DNA of 5,956 nucleotides from Bacteroidales bacterium (GTDB lineage: Bacteria > Bacteroidota > Bacteroidia > Bacteroidales > Muribaculaceae). Below the pieces are notes generated by a model, which worked only from the letters and a program-made list of their open reading frames with translations, was not told the origin of the DNA and searched no databases. Position 1 is the first letter of the stretch, and the number at the start of each line of letters is the position of its first letter. This document shows positions 1 to 5,612 of this stretch, one piece after another. The position numbers were made by a program, and so were the translations under genes. The DNA is taken from assembly GCA_014800105.1 (NCBI GenBank), contig JAAVGQ010000149.1, forward strand, positions 1-5,956. The letters run 5' to 3'.

Positions 1-79
1 CGCCTGCTATTGTAAAATAATCAAGTATCTGTGAGGGCAGAACTATCTGCGCCAACATCTGTAAGTAGTCGTTTTCCAT
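1..79 (-). CDS. Transposase N-terminal fragment (ISAon1-like), truncated by window edge
   Basis: The visible 26 codons start at the ATG at 79-77 and read MENDYLQMLAQIVLPSQILD followed by YFTIAG. The pattern of a short polar start, LPxxILDYF and a following hydrophobic G/V is one I recognise from the N-terminal region of ISAon1-type transposases in Bacteroidetes, which in annotated genomes is often a separate reading frame ahead of the catalytic DDE domain. A TGA lies in frame two codons upstream, so no earlier start is possible; a second Met at codon 8 is an alternative. GAGG lies only one base before the ATG, which is unusually close for a ribosome site. The gene runs off the window at base 1, so intactness cannot be judged. 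Family assignment is from memory of related sequences. Confidence 0.7.
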   Translation of the reverse strand, partial: MENDYLQMLAQIVLPSQILDYFTIAG

Positions 80-104
80 ACCTCAAAGTTCGCAATTAAC
101 TTTG
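72..104 (+). promoter_or_regulatory. Candidate outward promoter from the IS (TTTT-N21-TAACTTTG)
   Basis: TAACTTTG at 97-104 matches the Bacteroidetes -7 consensus TAnnTTTG exactly. The upstream element is weak: TTTT at 72-75 in place of TTTG, with a 21-base spacer, at the long end of the usual 19-21. The promoter would point out of the insertion sequence toward the dehydrogenase at 307, giving a leader of about 200 bases across the pseudogene remnant. Exact short matches are common in AT-rich DNA, so this is only a candidate. Confidence 0.3.
84..104. repeat. Perfect 7-bp inverted repeat before the transposase start
   Basis: CAAAGTT (84-90) and AACTTTG (98-104) are exact reverse complements separated by 7 bases. 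On the transposase transcript this would be a small hairpin ending 4 bases before the start codon, with the GAGG partly in the stem. It could limit translation of read-through transcripts or bind a protein. The right arm also overlaps a plus-strand TAACTTTG box. Confidence 0.55.
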
Positions 105-161
105 TTCTTCAAAATTTTTTCCCCATTAATTTTCTACTGAGCCGTATTTTTTCATGCATTA

Positions 162-282
162 TTAAAAGAACAATCTAAAGCCGACGGTAAAGTTAATAAA
201 TTTATCAGACTTCTTTACGGGTAAAACATCCGCAACACCCATCAGATTCAATCGACTCCCAACTTATAATCGTACCAAAGCG
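162..282 (-). pseudogene. Frameshifted 3' remnant of an outer-membrane beta-barrel protein gene
   Basis: Minus-strand translation from 274 gives YDYKLGVD and then hits TGA at 250-248. Shifting frame by one base continues as LNLMGVADVLPVKKSDKF and INFTVGFRLFF, ending at TAA (164-162). A final strand of alternating hydrophobic residues ending in FF is the signature of an outer-membrane barrel closing strand, probably an OmpA-like or OMP_b-brl-type protein. One missing T near 251-250 (GATTGAAT where GATTTGAAT would restore the frame) explains the break. Coding-like sequence may extend to about base 300 (AFDISTLW upstream of YDY), almost to the start of the opposite-strand dehydrogenase. The rest of the gene is absent, so this is a truncated remnant. 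The exact family is not recognised, and a single-base error in the assembly could mimic the frameshift but not the truncation. Confidence 0.65.
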
Positions 283-306
283 TTGAAATATCAAAGGCTA
301 AATGAT

Positions 307-1101
307 ATGGATATGTTTTCACTCGAAGGAAGGGTTGCGCTGGTTACCGGGGCGGCGTACGGCATTGGGTTGGCTATAGCTCAGGCGCTGGCCGAGGCTG
401 GTGCCCGAATCGTTTTTAATTGTTCACGTCAGGAAACGGTAGACCGCGGCATGAAGGCCTACAAGGAATTGGGAATTGATGCGAAAGGGTATCTGTGTGA
501 CGTGACTGATGAAATCGCGGTGAAGAGCATGGTGGCGGATATTGAACGGACAATCGGCACGATAGATATCCTCGTAAATAATGCTGGTATTATAAAGCGA
601 GTGCCGATGACTCAAATGGATGTTGAAGAATTCCGCCAGGTAGTGAATGTTGATTTGGTTGGACCATTTATCTGCGCTAAGGCCGTAATCCCGGGAATGA
701 TAAGGAAAGGTCATGGCAAAATAATCAACATATGCTCATTGATGAGTGAACTCGGGCGTGAAACGGTAAGTGCCTATGCCTCGGCCAAGGGCGGCCTGAA
801 AATGCTGACGAGAAATATTTGTGCTGAATATGGAGAGCACAATATTCAGTGTAACGCTATTGGTCCCGGATACATTGCCACAGAGCAGACGGCGCCGTTG
901 CGCGAGCCACAGCCCGACGGCCGACCAAACCAGTTTGACGCATTCATAAAATCAAGAACCCCGGCAGCACGCTGGGGTTCTCCCGAAGACCTCAAAGGCC
1001 CGGCCGTATTCCTTGCCTCCGACGCTTCAAACTTCGTGAACGGTCAAATCTTATACGTCGACGGCGGCCTCTTGGCCTCCCTCGGCCACCATCCGGAGTA
1101 A
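307..1101 (+). CDS. gno: Gluconate 5-dehydrogenase-like SDR oxidoreductase
   Basis: Cytosolic NAD(P)-dependent short-chain dehydrogenase, 264 residues from the ATG at 307. It closely resembles gluconate 5-dehydrogenases (Ga5DH), which interconvert gluconate and 5-ketogluconate; near-identical enzymes act as the 2-keto-3-deoxygluconate dehydrogenase step (KduD/DhuD) in uronate and glycosaminoglycan breakdown, and sequence alone does not separate the two. Visible motifs: cofactor glycine motif TGAAYGIG (14-21), NNAG (91-94), catalytic Ser144 in INICS, Tyr157 and Lys161 in YASAK, then GPGYIATEQTAPLRE and the C-terminal ASNFVNGQILYVDGG. The usual catalytic Asn position appears as Asp116 (VDLVGPF), which I believe is normal for this subfamily. 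AAAGG at 293-297 lies 9 bases before ATG 307; an in-frame TTG at 283 would add eight residues atypical for the family, and ATG 313 is also possible. No isomerase, kinase or aldolase partner is visible, and the upstream DNA is a gene remnant, so the gene looks orphaned. Confidence 0.9.
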   Translation: MDMFSLEGRVALVTGAAYGIGLAIAQALAEAGARIVFNCSRQETVDRGMKAYKELGIDAKGYLCDVTDEIAVKSMVADIERTIGTIDILVNNAGIIKRVPMTQMDVEEFRQVVNVDLVGPFICAKAVIPGMIRKGHGKIINICSLMSELGRETVSAYASAKGGLKMLTRNICAEYGEHNIQCNAIGPGYIATEQTAPLREPQPDGRPNQFDAFIKSRTPAARWGSPEDLKGPAVFLASDASNFVNGQILYVDGGLLASLGHHPE

Positions 1102-1109
1102 GCTATAAT

Positions 1110-1127
1110 GGACAGAGTCTACTGTTC
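1110..1127. terminator. Weak hairpin between convergent genes
   Basis: GGACAG (1110-1115) and CTGTTC (1122-1127) can form a 6-bp stem, including one G-T pair, around a 6-base loop, 8 bases after the dehydrogenase stop. A second tiny hairpin, CACG-ATT-CGTG, lies at 1148-1158, just after the MFS stop on the other strand. Neither is followed by a convincing T-tract, so intrinsic termination is doubtful. Nothing else is seen in the 60-base convergent gap. Confidence 0.2.
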
Positions 1128-1161
1128 TCGAAGAAACGGCATAGTATCACGATTCGTGTAG

Positions 1162-2808
1162 TCATTCAGGAACCGGATGTTTTTCTAAAACAATTTTTGA
1201 GTTGTGATAGGTGGATTCTTTGCTGGTTCTTACCATGTGCTTTACGACTCGGCGTATTGTGCTCCACTTGGGAAAGATAGCAAAAGGCCTTACTGAACTG
1301 TAACTTAATAGGATTATAGTCAGTGATGCAAGTGCAACGATTAGTAACCATCCATAAATCTCTTTCATTGATACGACCAATGCCTGAGTCTGTACCGTTC
1401 CATACAGTTGTTCGAGGGGTATGAAATGTATGTCGGGATTGGTATTAAGGATGTTAGCTCCTATTAGAGCGGAGTTTTTAGCCATAGTATGTCGCAGAAT
1501 CTCGCCAATTATGGCAGGACCGAGCGTAGCACCCATCACGGCCCCCGTGAAACCATTGATTGTCAAGGCTTGAGGAAAGACTTGGAAAGATAATCCACTT
1601 TGCACAATGGAAGTCAGGAACACTATAGAGATAATCACTGCCGCTGCGCCTCGGAAAAAGAGAGGAATGAACAGCATTTCTTTCTCAACTCCATAGTCAA
1701 TGAGGAAATAGAAATACGCAAGATATACTATAGCCAGAGCGAAAGCAATTGCTGTCATGGTCTTGTAGCGCCATTTGCGCAAGGCAAATGTTAAGTAAGT
1801 GAAAGCACATCCCACAAGAATACCTGCAAACACATACCAGTTAAGGTCGATGAGATTTGTTTCGTCAAAACCGAGTATGTTTGCGGCATACGTGTGTTCA
1901 AACACGTGTTCGGTAGCTATCAGAGTGAAGAATACAAGGTATATTACGGTAGCACGGACTACGTTGTGGTTCTTCATCGCCTGAAAGCTTATGTAGGGAT
2001 GATGAAGAAACGATGCTCGCCATAGGTTAATGCACAGACATGCAAGACCTATGATTGCGGCATTCCTGATTTCAACCGCATCCCACCAGTCGAAGTAGTT
2101 GCCATAGACCCAGATGAACGTGAAACACATCATGAAACCCGCCCAAAGAATCGCGCCGATCCAGTCAATACCAAGCAGAGGAATGAACATGGGTCCTCTT
2201 GCAGGTTTTACGAGAATCATCACCATGAGCATCATAAGAGCGAGCAATCCTGTCATAATCCAATGCATATACTCCCATTGAGAAAAAAATGCAGTGTAGA
2301 TTGTTGCTATACCGCTTAACTGGATAACGCTGTCAACTATTATATAGACATAGCAAAAGAATATTGCCATATCTCTGACAGGCGTGAGCCATAGCTGTAT
2401 CGTAGAGTTACACGCAAAAGTTGCCTGCATCCTGAACCAGCCTGCTATAAAGCAGGTTATCACCAATATAGGGACATTAGTAGTGTGGGCACATATAATA
2501 TTTGCAGCAATCAATACTGCCGCCGAGACCAATAGCTGAGACCGGGTGGAGAATCTGAATTTTATACGGAACATCACGGCAAAGTTAATCGCCAAACCTA
2601 TTATCGATGCGTATCCCGCCATCAGAATATCCTCCTGCATCAAAGCGGTTGTACCCACCATATCTGAGGCGGCGGCAAGATAGACTCCGCCCGAAAATTG
2701 CACTATCAGTACAAAGATTATGAATAGATACGGCTTTAACCGCCTTGGAATATAGTCAGGGACTTCAAGAATGTCAAACGGTCCCTGCGGAGCGTGCCAG
2801 TCAGCCAT
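1162..2808 (-). CDS. emrB: DHA2/EmrB-like MFS efflux transporter
   Basis: Inner-membrane, presumably proton-driven exporter and last gene of the tripartite pump operon. The 548 residues fit about 14 hydrophobic helices (roughly 25-46, 58-80, 91-107, 112-130, 146-173, 181-200, 214-235, 247-262, then six more ending near 505), the DHA2 layout. SQWEYMHWI (175-183) sits where EmrB-type proteins carry an SWRW motif after helix 5, and DWIG (215-218) opens helix 7. Two hallmarks are eroded: the loop after helix 2 (80-92, FRIKFRFSTRSQL) lacks the usual GxLaDrxGrk motif A, and helix 5 lacks the Gly-Pro of antiporter motif C. I think this is typical of a divergent Bacteroidetes branch rather than decay, because the frame is intact. 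A basic cytoplasmic tail of about 40 residues follows the last helix. The ATG lies 2 bases beyond the adaptor gene's stop and has no clear ribosome site, so translation is probably coupled. Substrate unknown. Confidence 0.85.
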   Translation of the reverse strand: MADWHAPQGPFDILEVPDYIPRRLKPYLFIIFVLIVQFSGGVYLAAASDMVGTTALMQEDILMAGYASIIGLAINFAVMFRIKFRFSTRSQLLVSAAVLIAANIICAHTTNVPILVITCFIAGWFRMQATFACNSTIQLWLTPVRDMAIFFCYVYIIVDSVIQLSGIATIYTAFFSQWEYMHWIMTGLLALMMLMVMILVKPARGPMFIPLLGIDWIGAILWAGFMMCFTFIWVYGNYFDWWDAVEIRNAAIIGLACLCINLWRASFLHHPYISFQAMKNHNVVRATVIYLVFFTLIATEHVFEHTYAANILGFDETNLIDLNWYVFAGILVGCAFTYLTFALRKWRYKTMTAIAFALAIVYLAYFYFLIDYGVEKEMLFIPLFFRGAAAVIISIVFLTSIVQSGLSFQVFPQALTINGFTGAVMGATLGPAIIGEILRHTMAKNSALIGANILNTNPDIHFIPLEQLYGTVQTQALVVSMKEIYGWLLIVALASLTIILLSYSSVRPFAIFPKWSTIRRVVKHMVRTSKESTYHNSKIVLEKHPVPE

Positions 2809-2809
2809 A

Positions 2810-3844
2810 TCAGTACTTCACAAAACATTCCACATTCATTCCGGCGCGCAATTTAGCCATAACTTCCGGTTTATTGTCTCCATTGAATTCGATTCTGACC
2901 GGCACGCGCTGACGCACTTTTACAAAGTTACCTGCCGAATTATCCTGAGGTAACAGAGAAAGTGTTGCTCCAGTCGCTGTGGAGATAGACTTAACAGTAC
3001 CGTGGAACGTTACATCGGGAATAGCATCAACTGTTATATCTACGTTACTACCCGGCTCTATGTGATGGAGTTGAGTTTCTTTATAATTAGCTGTAACCCA
3101 TATATCGTTGGAATCCACAATATCGAGAAGAGTCTGGCCCGGCTGAACGAGCTGGCCCACCTGTATCTCCTTGCGCGAAGTAAACCCGTCACATGGAGCG
3201 GTAATGACTGTGTAACTGAGATTAAGCTCAGCCGTTTCAAGAAGGGCCTGCGCCAAATCAATTCCCGCTTCAGACTGTGATATACGCTGACGGTTGACAT
3301 CCACCACTGTAGAAGTAGCCGAACGCTGACGGGAAAGCATTTCATAACGTGCTTTCTTTGCCTCATAATCGGTCTTTGCTCCATCATACTGTTGACGCGT
3401 CACGGCATCCTGTGAAAGGAGTTTTTCATAACGGGCCAGGTCGGTGGCAGCCATTTCCATGACAACCTTTGCTTCAGCAATCGAAGCCTCGCTCACGGCA
3501 ACATTGGCTGAGGCTGATGTAACCGAGCGGTTGGCAACATCACGTCCTGCCAGCGCATTCTGATAGTCGGCACGGGCACGGGCAACATTGAGACGCAGGT
3601 CGGCATCGTCGATTATGATCAGAGTATCTCCTTTCTTTACAGGTTCATACTCGTTGAATCTAATTTCTTTGATATAGCCTTGCACACGGCTATTAACCGG
3701 CACAATCTGCTGACGCACTTGGGCGTTATCGGTAAATTCTACGTTACCGAGATGAATGAATCGCGAAGCAACCCAGAAACCGGCTGCGACAATTACTACG
3801 ATTGTGATTATATATGAGAGTATTTTTTTACTACGGTGTGTCAT
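2810..3844 (-). CDS. emrA: EmrA/HlyD-family periplasmic adaptor of the efflux pump
   Basis: Membrane-fusion protein that links the inner-membrane MFS transporter to the outer-membrane channel. It has 344 residues: a short cytoplasmic N-terminus, one membrane anchor (about 8-26), the first half of a lipoyl-like domain (VNSRVQGYIKEI ... VKKGDTLIIID, about 48-78), a long Ala/Glu/Arg-rich coiled-coil hairpin (about 80-205), the second lipoyl half (SYTVITAPCDGFTSRKEI), and a beta-barrel domain ending in PQDNSAGNFVKVRQRVPVRI (299-318). That last motif is characteristic of EmrA-type adaptors paired with DHA2 transporters rather than of RND adaptors. The start codon overlaps the channel gene's stop in ATGA (3844-3841) with GGAAAG just upstream, favouring coupled translation. 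Length and domain order are normal; nothing appears truncated. Confidence 0.93.
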   Translation of the reverse strand: MTHRSKKILSYIITIVVIVAAGFWVASRFIHLGNVEFTDNAQVRQQIVPVNSRVQGYIKEIRFNEYEPVKKGDTLIIIDDADLRLNVARARADYQNALAGRDVANRSVTSASANVAVSEASIAEAKVVMEMAATDLARYEKLLSQDAVTRQQYDGAKTDYEAKKARYEMLSRQRSATSTVVDVNRQRISQSEAGIDLAQALLETAELNLSYTVITAPCDGFTSRKEIQVGQLVQPGQTLLDIVDSNDIWVTANYKETQLHHIEPGSNVDITVDAIPDVTFHGTVKSISTATGATLSLLPQDNSAGNFVKVRQRVPVRIEFNGDNKPEVMAKLRAGMNVECFVKY

Positions 3845-5154
3845 ATCTTTCCGGATGTAAACAAGAGTTTATAATAATAGTAGATGATGTTAATGCGGGC
3901 ATTTACAAGCTGCTGTTCCGCATCAAGTTTTGAGTTTGCTGCGTCGAGCATATCTGTTATCAGAGCCATGTCGGCTGAATAGCGTGTTGAGGTGGTGTTG
4001 TAGTTACGTTCAGCAAGCTCCACGCTTTTCTGTTGAGTTTTAAGTTCTTCGTATGCCTCGAGATAACGCACATGGTCAGCGTTCACTGCAAGCGATAGGT
4101 TTTCTCGAGCCACTACGAGCTGTTCAAGTGCATGTTGTGTGGCAGCGCGGCTTTTAGCTATTGATTTGTTGGTTTTGTATAGCGAGGAAATATTATAGCT
4201 GACGCCGAGCCCGACATACCAGTAACTGAGATTACGGTTGATAGGCGGAACCTCTACAAGAATAGGGCCATCAATGTTCCAGCCAGCCTGTAATCCAATC
4301 TTTGGCAGACGTTCAGACTTCACAAGTGACTCAGCCTTTCGACTTATGTCAACGCCCGAACGTGCAAGACTCAGCGACGGGGAATTTACCTCCGCTTCAG
4401 CCGCCCACCATGCGGCACCATCCTTGGGCAGAGAACGTGCAAGAATCGTACTGTCAGGTACTATAACAGTATTTTCGGGCAACCCGGCAGTCGTCACAAG
4501 ATTGGTATTGAGAATATCAATTGTGTTGTTTATCTTAACCAGCTGAAGCTCCAAATTAGAGACGAGCAATTCATATCTGGTAATATCGTTCTGCAATGCT
4601 GTCCCCTGCTCATATCTCGCACTCATTTCCTGGAGCACTTTCTGTGCAGCAGCAATATTGCGCTCAACAACTGTTCTTAAATTGTGGAACTTATAGATGT
4701 CGAGGTAAAAGCCTGTGAGCTGAAAGCGTACATTGTCACGCTGGAAGTCTGTGGCATATCTTGCAGCGGTTGATTTAAGTTCAGCAAGCTCTATCGCGTG
4801 AGTAATCGCTCCGCCGGTATATACAGGTTGATTCACATTAATTGACAAACCATTCCCAAAATGAGGAATAGGAGCTTTTTGATAATCGCTGAAATTGCGT
4901 TTAGTTGTGAATCCGTCACCTATATAGCTGAGTGATAATGAAGCGTTAATGTCGGGAAGCCTACCTGCACGCGCAACGCCTATTTCCCGCTCGGCTTCAG
5001 TTTGAGCGGAGAACGACTGGCGGAGTTGGGCACTGTTATTCTCGGCTGACTCAAATATTTCTTCAAGAGTTATTACAGATTGACCGAAAGCACCCACTCC
5101 GCCACTCGACAGGACAAATGACAAAAGCCCTGTGAGCAATCGAAGATTGTTCAT
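3841..5154 (-). CDS. TolC-family outer-membrane efflux channel
   Basis: Outer-membrane factor forming the exit duct of the tripartite pump, 437 residues. A signal peptide covers about residues 1-24 (MNNLRLL, then a hydrophobic core, then GAFGQS); there is no lipobox Cys, so it is not a lipoprotein. The rest matches the duplicated outer-membrane efflux repeat (about 27-215 and 240-435): long helices with heptad-like spacing, barrel strands such as INASLSLSYIGDG and LSYWYVGLGVSYNIS, and the following SSLYKTNKSIAKSRA, a feature I associate with Bacteroidetes TolC homologues paired with EmrA/EmrB. It is the first gene of the operon and overlaps the adaptor gene by 4 bases. The leader before the ATG is AT-rich with no Shine-Dalgarno, normal for this phylum. 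Two dyads lie just upstream and may be regulatory. Confidence 0.93.
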   Translation of the reverse strand: MNNLRLLTGLLSFVLSSGGVGAFGQSVITLEEIFESAENNSAQLRQSFSAQTEAEREIGVARAGRLPDINASLSLSYIGDGFTTKRNFSDYQKAPIPHFGNGLSINVNQPVYTGGAITHAIELAELKSTAARYATDFQRDNVRFQLTGFYLDIYKFHNLRTVVERNIAAAQKVLQEMSARYEQGTALQNDITRYELLVSNLELQLVKINNTIDILNTNLVTTAGLPENTVIVPDSTILARSLPKDGAAWWAAEAEVNSPSLSLARSGVDISRKAESLVKSERLPKIGLQAGWNIDGPILVEVPPINRNLSYWYVGLGVSYNISSLYKTNKSIAKSRAATQHALEQLVVARENLSLAVNADHVRYLEAYEELKTQQKSVELAERNYNTTSTRYSADMALITDMLDAANSKLDAEQQLVNARINIIYYYYKLLFTSGKI

Positions 5155-5193
5155 AAAATAAGTTTTAAGAAAATGTGAATTGAATGATTTATA

Positions 5194-5212
5194 CTCAGCT
5201 TATACTGCTGAG
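5194..5212. promoter_or_regulatory. Dyad CTCAGC-N7-GCTGAG upstream of the channel gene (operator candidate)
   Basis: A perfect 6-bp inverted repeat with a 7-base spacer (TTATACT) lies about 40 bases before the tolC-type start codon. A 19-base dyad of this size and place suits a dimeric repressor such as TetR or MarR, or a leader hairpin. The regulator is not in the window, so the role is inference. Confidence 0.4.
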
Positions 5213-5237
5213 AGAAACATGATTATTTACATGTCTC
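5212..5237. promoter_or_regulatory. Second dyad GAGA-AA-CATG-N8-CATG-TCTC
   Basis: CATG (5218-5221) and CATG (5230-5233) flank an 8-base AT-rich spacer, with GAGA (5212-5215) and TCTC (5234-5237) outside; two extra A bases interrupt the left arm. It adjoins the first dyad, so the two together form a 44-base symmetric region before the efflux operon. Imperfect and possibly fortuitous. Confidence 0.3.
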
Positions 5238-5327
5238 AACGGGAGCGGTGCTCTTCCAGTTCTCAAGATATCCCCAGTTGCTTACTCGGGGGGATGACGA
5301 CTCGTTAATTATAAATATGTGGCTCAT
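5223..5327 (-). CDS. Possible 34-residue small ORF upstream of the efflux operon
   Basis: The frame reads MSHIFIINESSSPRVSNW followed by GYLENWKSTAPVETCK and ends at TAA (5225-5223), 68 bases before the channel gene on the same strand. The second half (NWGYLENWKSTAPVETCK, two Trp, no stops, balanced composition) looks more protein-like than the AT-rich surroundings. It could be a leader peptide for the efflux operon, a stand-alone small protein, or an accidental reading of a conserved non-coding element. There is no ribosome site before the ATG, and an inverted repeat ends 3 bases upstream of it. No function is recognised. Confidence 0.25.
   Translation of the reverse strand: MSHIFIINESSSPRVSNWGYLENWKSTAPVETCK
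5270..5295. repeat. ATCCCC / GGGGAT inverted repeat in a GC-rich block
   Basis: ATCCCC (5270-5275) and GGGGAT (5290-5295) pair exactly across a 14-base loop. A second short stem, GAGC-GGT-GCTC, lies at 5243-5253. Both could fold in an RNA from either strand. The block is clearly more GC-rich than its flanks, which hints at a conserved or imported element. Confidence 0.4.
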
Positions 5328-5330
5328 TTA

Positions 5331-5356
5331 CAGGCAATTCTTTGTGAATTGCACTG
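5331..5356. repeat. Inverted repeat CAGGCAATTC-TTTGT-GAATTGC(A)CTG
   Basis: GCAATTC (5334-5340) and GAATTGC (5346-5352) are perfect inverted arms around 5 bases; the outer CAG (5331-5333) and CTG (5354-5356) extend pairing to 10 bp with one bulged A. There is no T-tract after it in either direction, so it is a poor terminator. Arm and spacer lengths are near those of a tyrosine-recombinase core site, and such a gene lies 257 bases away, but no second copy is seen here. Confidence 0.5.
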
Positions 5357-5460
5357 AAAAATTACAAAAAAATGTTGAAATTGACATTCAAATCGGAATG
5401 AAAAATTTTACTCTTACACTCGCCATTATACAGATATTGTTCACCATTAAGAATGCACTT

Positions 5461-5491
5461 TTTGGCAATAGTGGCCGCATCAGTCCCTTTG
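5461..5491 (+). promoter_or_regulatory. Bacteroidetes-type promoter candidate for the recombinase
   Basis: TTTG (5461-5464), a 19-base spacer, then TCCCTTTG (5484-5491). This matches the Bacteroidetes consensus TTTG-N19-21-TAnnTTTG with a single mismatch (C for A). Transcription would begin near 5498, leaving a leader of about 115 bases before the recombinase ATG. That leader could form short alternative hairpins (TTCGT/ACGAA at 5498-5513, AAGCC/GGCTT at 5512-5530). Confidence 0.45.
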
Positions 5492-5612
5492 CAGTCTTTC
5501 GTCACAAAACGAAGCCACACTCGTAGGCTTACGGAACTTGCAGCACTATTTACACCATAAATATAATCATTTATTTTTATCAGCTACTTATAATCCAAAA
5601 CTCAAATCAAAA

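Larger units (their letters stand above)
1..143 (-). mobile_element. Partial insertion sequence (ISL3/ISAon1-like), 5' end
   Basis: This is the promoter-proximal end of an insertion sequence that continues off the left edge. The main evidence is the transposase start at 79-1. Read on the minus strand, the sequence outside that gene begins GGCTCAGTAG at base 143 and continues as an AT-rich leader. As I recall, ISL3-family terminal repeats commonly begin with GGCTC, so 143 is my proposed outer end. If so, the next 8 bases (144-151) would be the candidate target-site duplication. The other end is outside the window, so neither the terminal repeat nor the duplication can be confirmed. The boundary is inference; the presence of a transposase is better supported. 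Confidence 0.5.
5155..5612. other. Divergent intergenic region between efflux operon and recombinase
   Basis: These 458 bases separate two divergently transcribed units. From left to right I see an AT-rich channel-gene leader (5155-5190), two adjoining dyads (5194-5237), a GC-rich potentially folded block (5234-5300) inside a 34-codon minus-strand ORF, an interrupted inverted repeat (5331-5356), an AT-rich unstructured stretch (5357-5455), a recombinase promoter candidate (5461-5491), and short competing hairpins in the recombinase leader (5498-5533). No canonical TAnnTTTG box was found for the efflux operon. A 91-codon plus-strand frame through 5248-5526 lacks the look of a real protein and I did not call it. 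Confidence 0.6.

Noticed and set aside
283..306. TTG start eight codons upstream for the dehydrogenase
   Set aside because: Family members begin a few residues before FSLEG; the extra residues fall in the barrel-gene remnant, and AAAGG is well spaced for ATG 307.
424..714. Minus-strand 96-codon frame opposite the dehydrogenase
   Set aside because: Shadow of a well-supported gene; the peptide is rich in His, Tyr and Ser with no recognisable fold.
3058..3387. Minus-strand 109-codon frame inside the adaptor gene
   Set aside because: Alternate frame of the EmrA-like gene, composed of frame-shifted coiled-coil codons; no independent support.
4238..4546. Plus-strand 102-codon frame inside the channel gene
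   Set aside because: Antisense shadow of the TolC-family coding sequence without start signals.
5174..5351. Nine-base direct repeat TGTGAATTG (5174-5182 and 5343-5351) as flanking att-like repeats
   Set aside because: Too short and AT-rich to distinguish from chance, with no matching target-site context.
5331..5372. Inverted repeat at 5331-5356 as an intrinsic terminator
   Set aside because: On the plus strand it is followed by A-rich rather than T-rich sequence, and on the minus strand the T-tract lies before, not after, the stem.
5248..5526. Plus-strand 92-codon open frame in the intergenic region
   Set aside because: It runs across the inverted repeat and promoter candidate, has no domain-like pattern or ribosome site, and its composition follows the AT-rich DNA; more likely non-coding.
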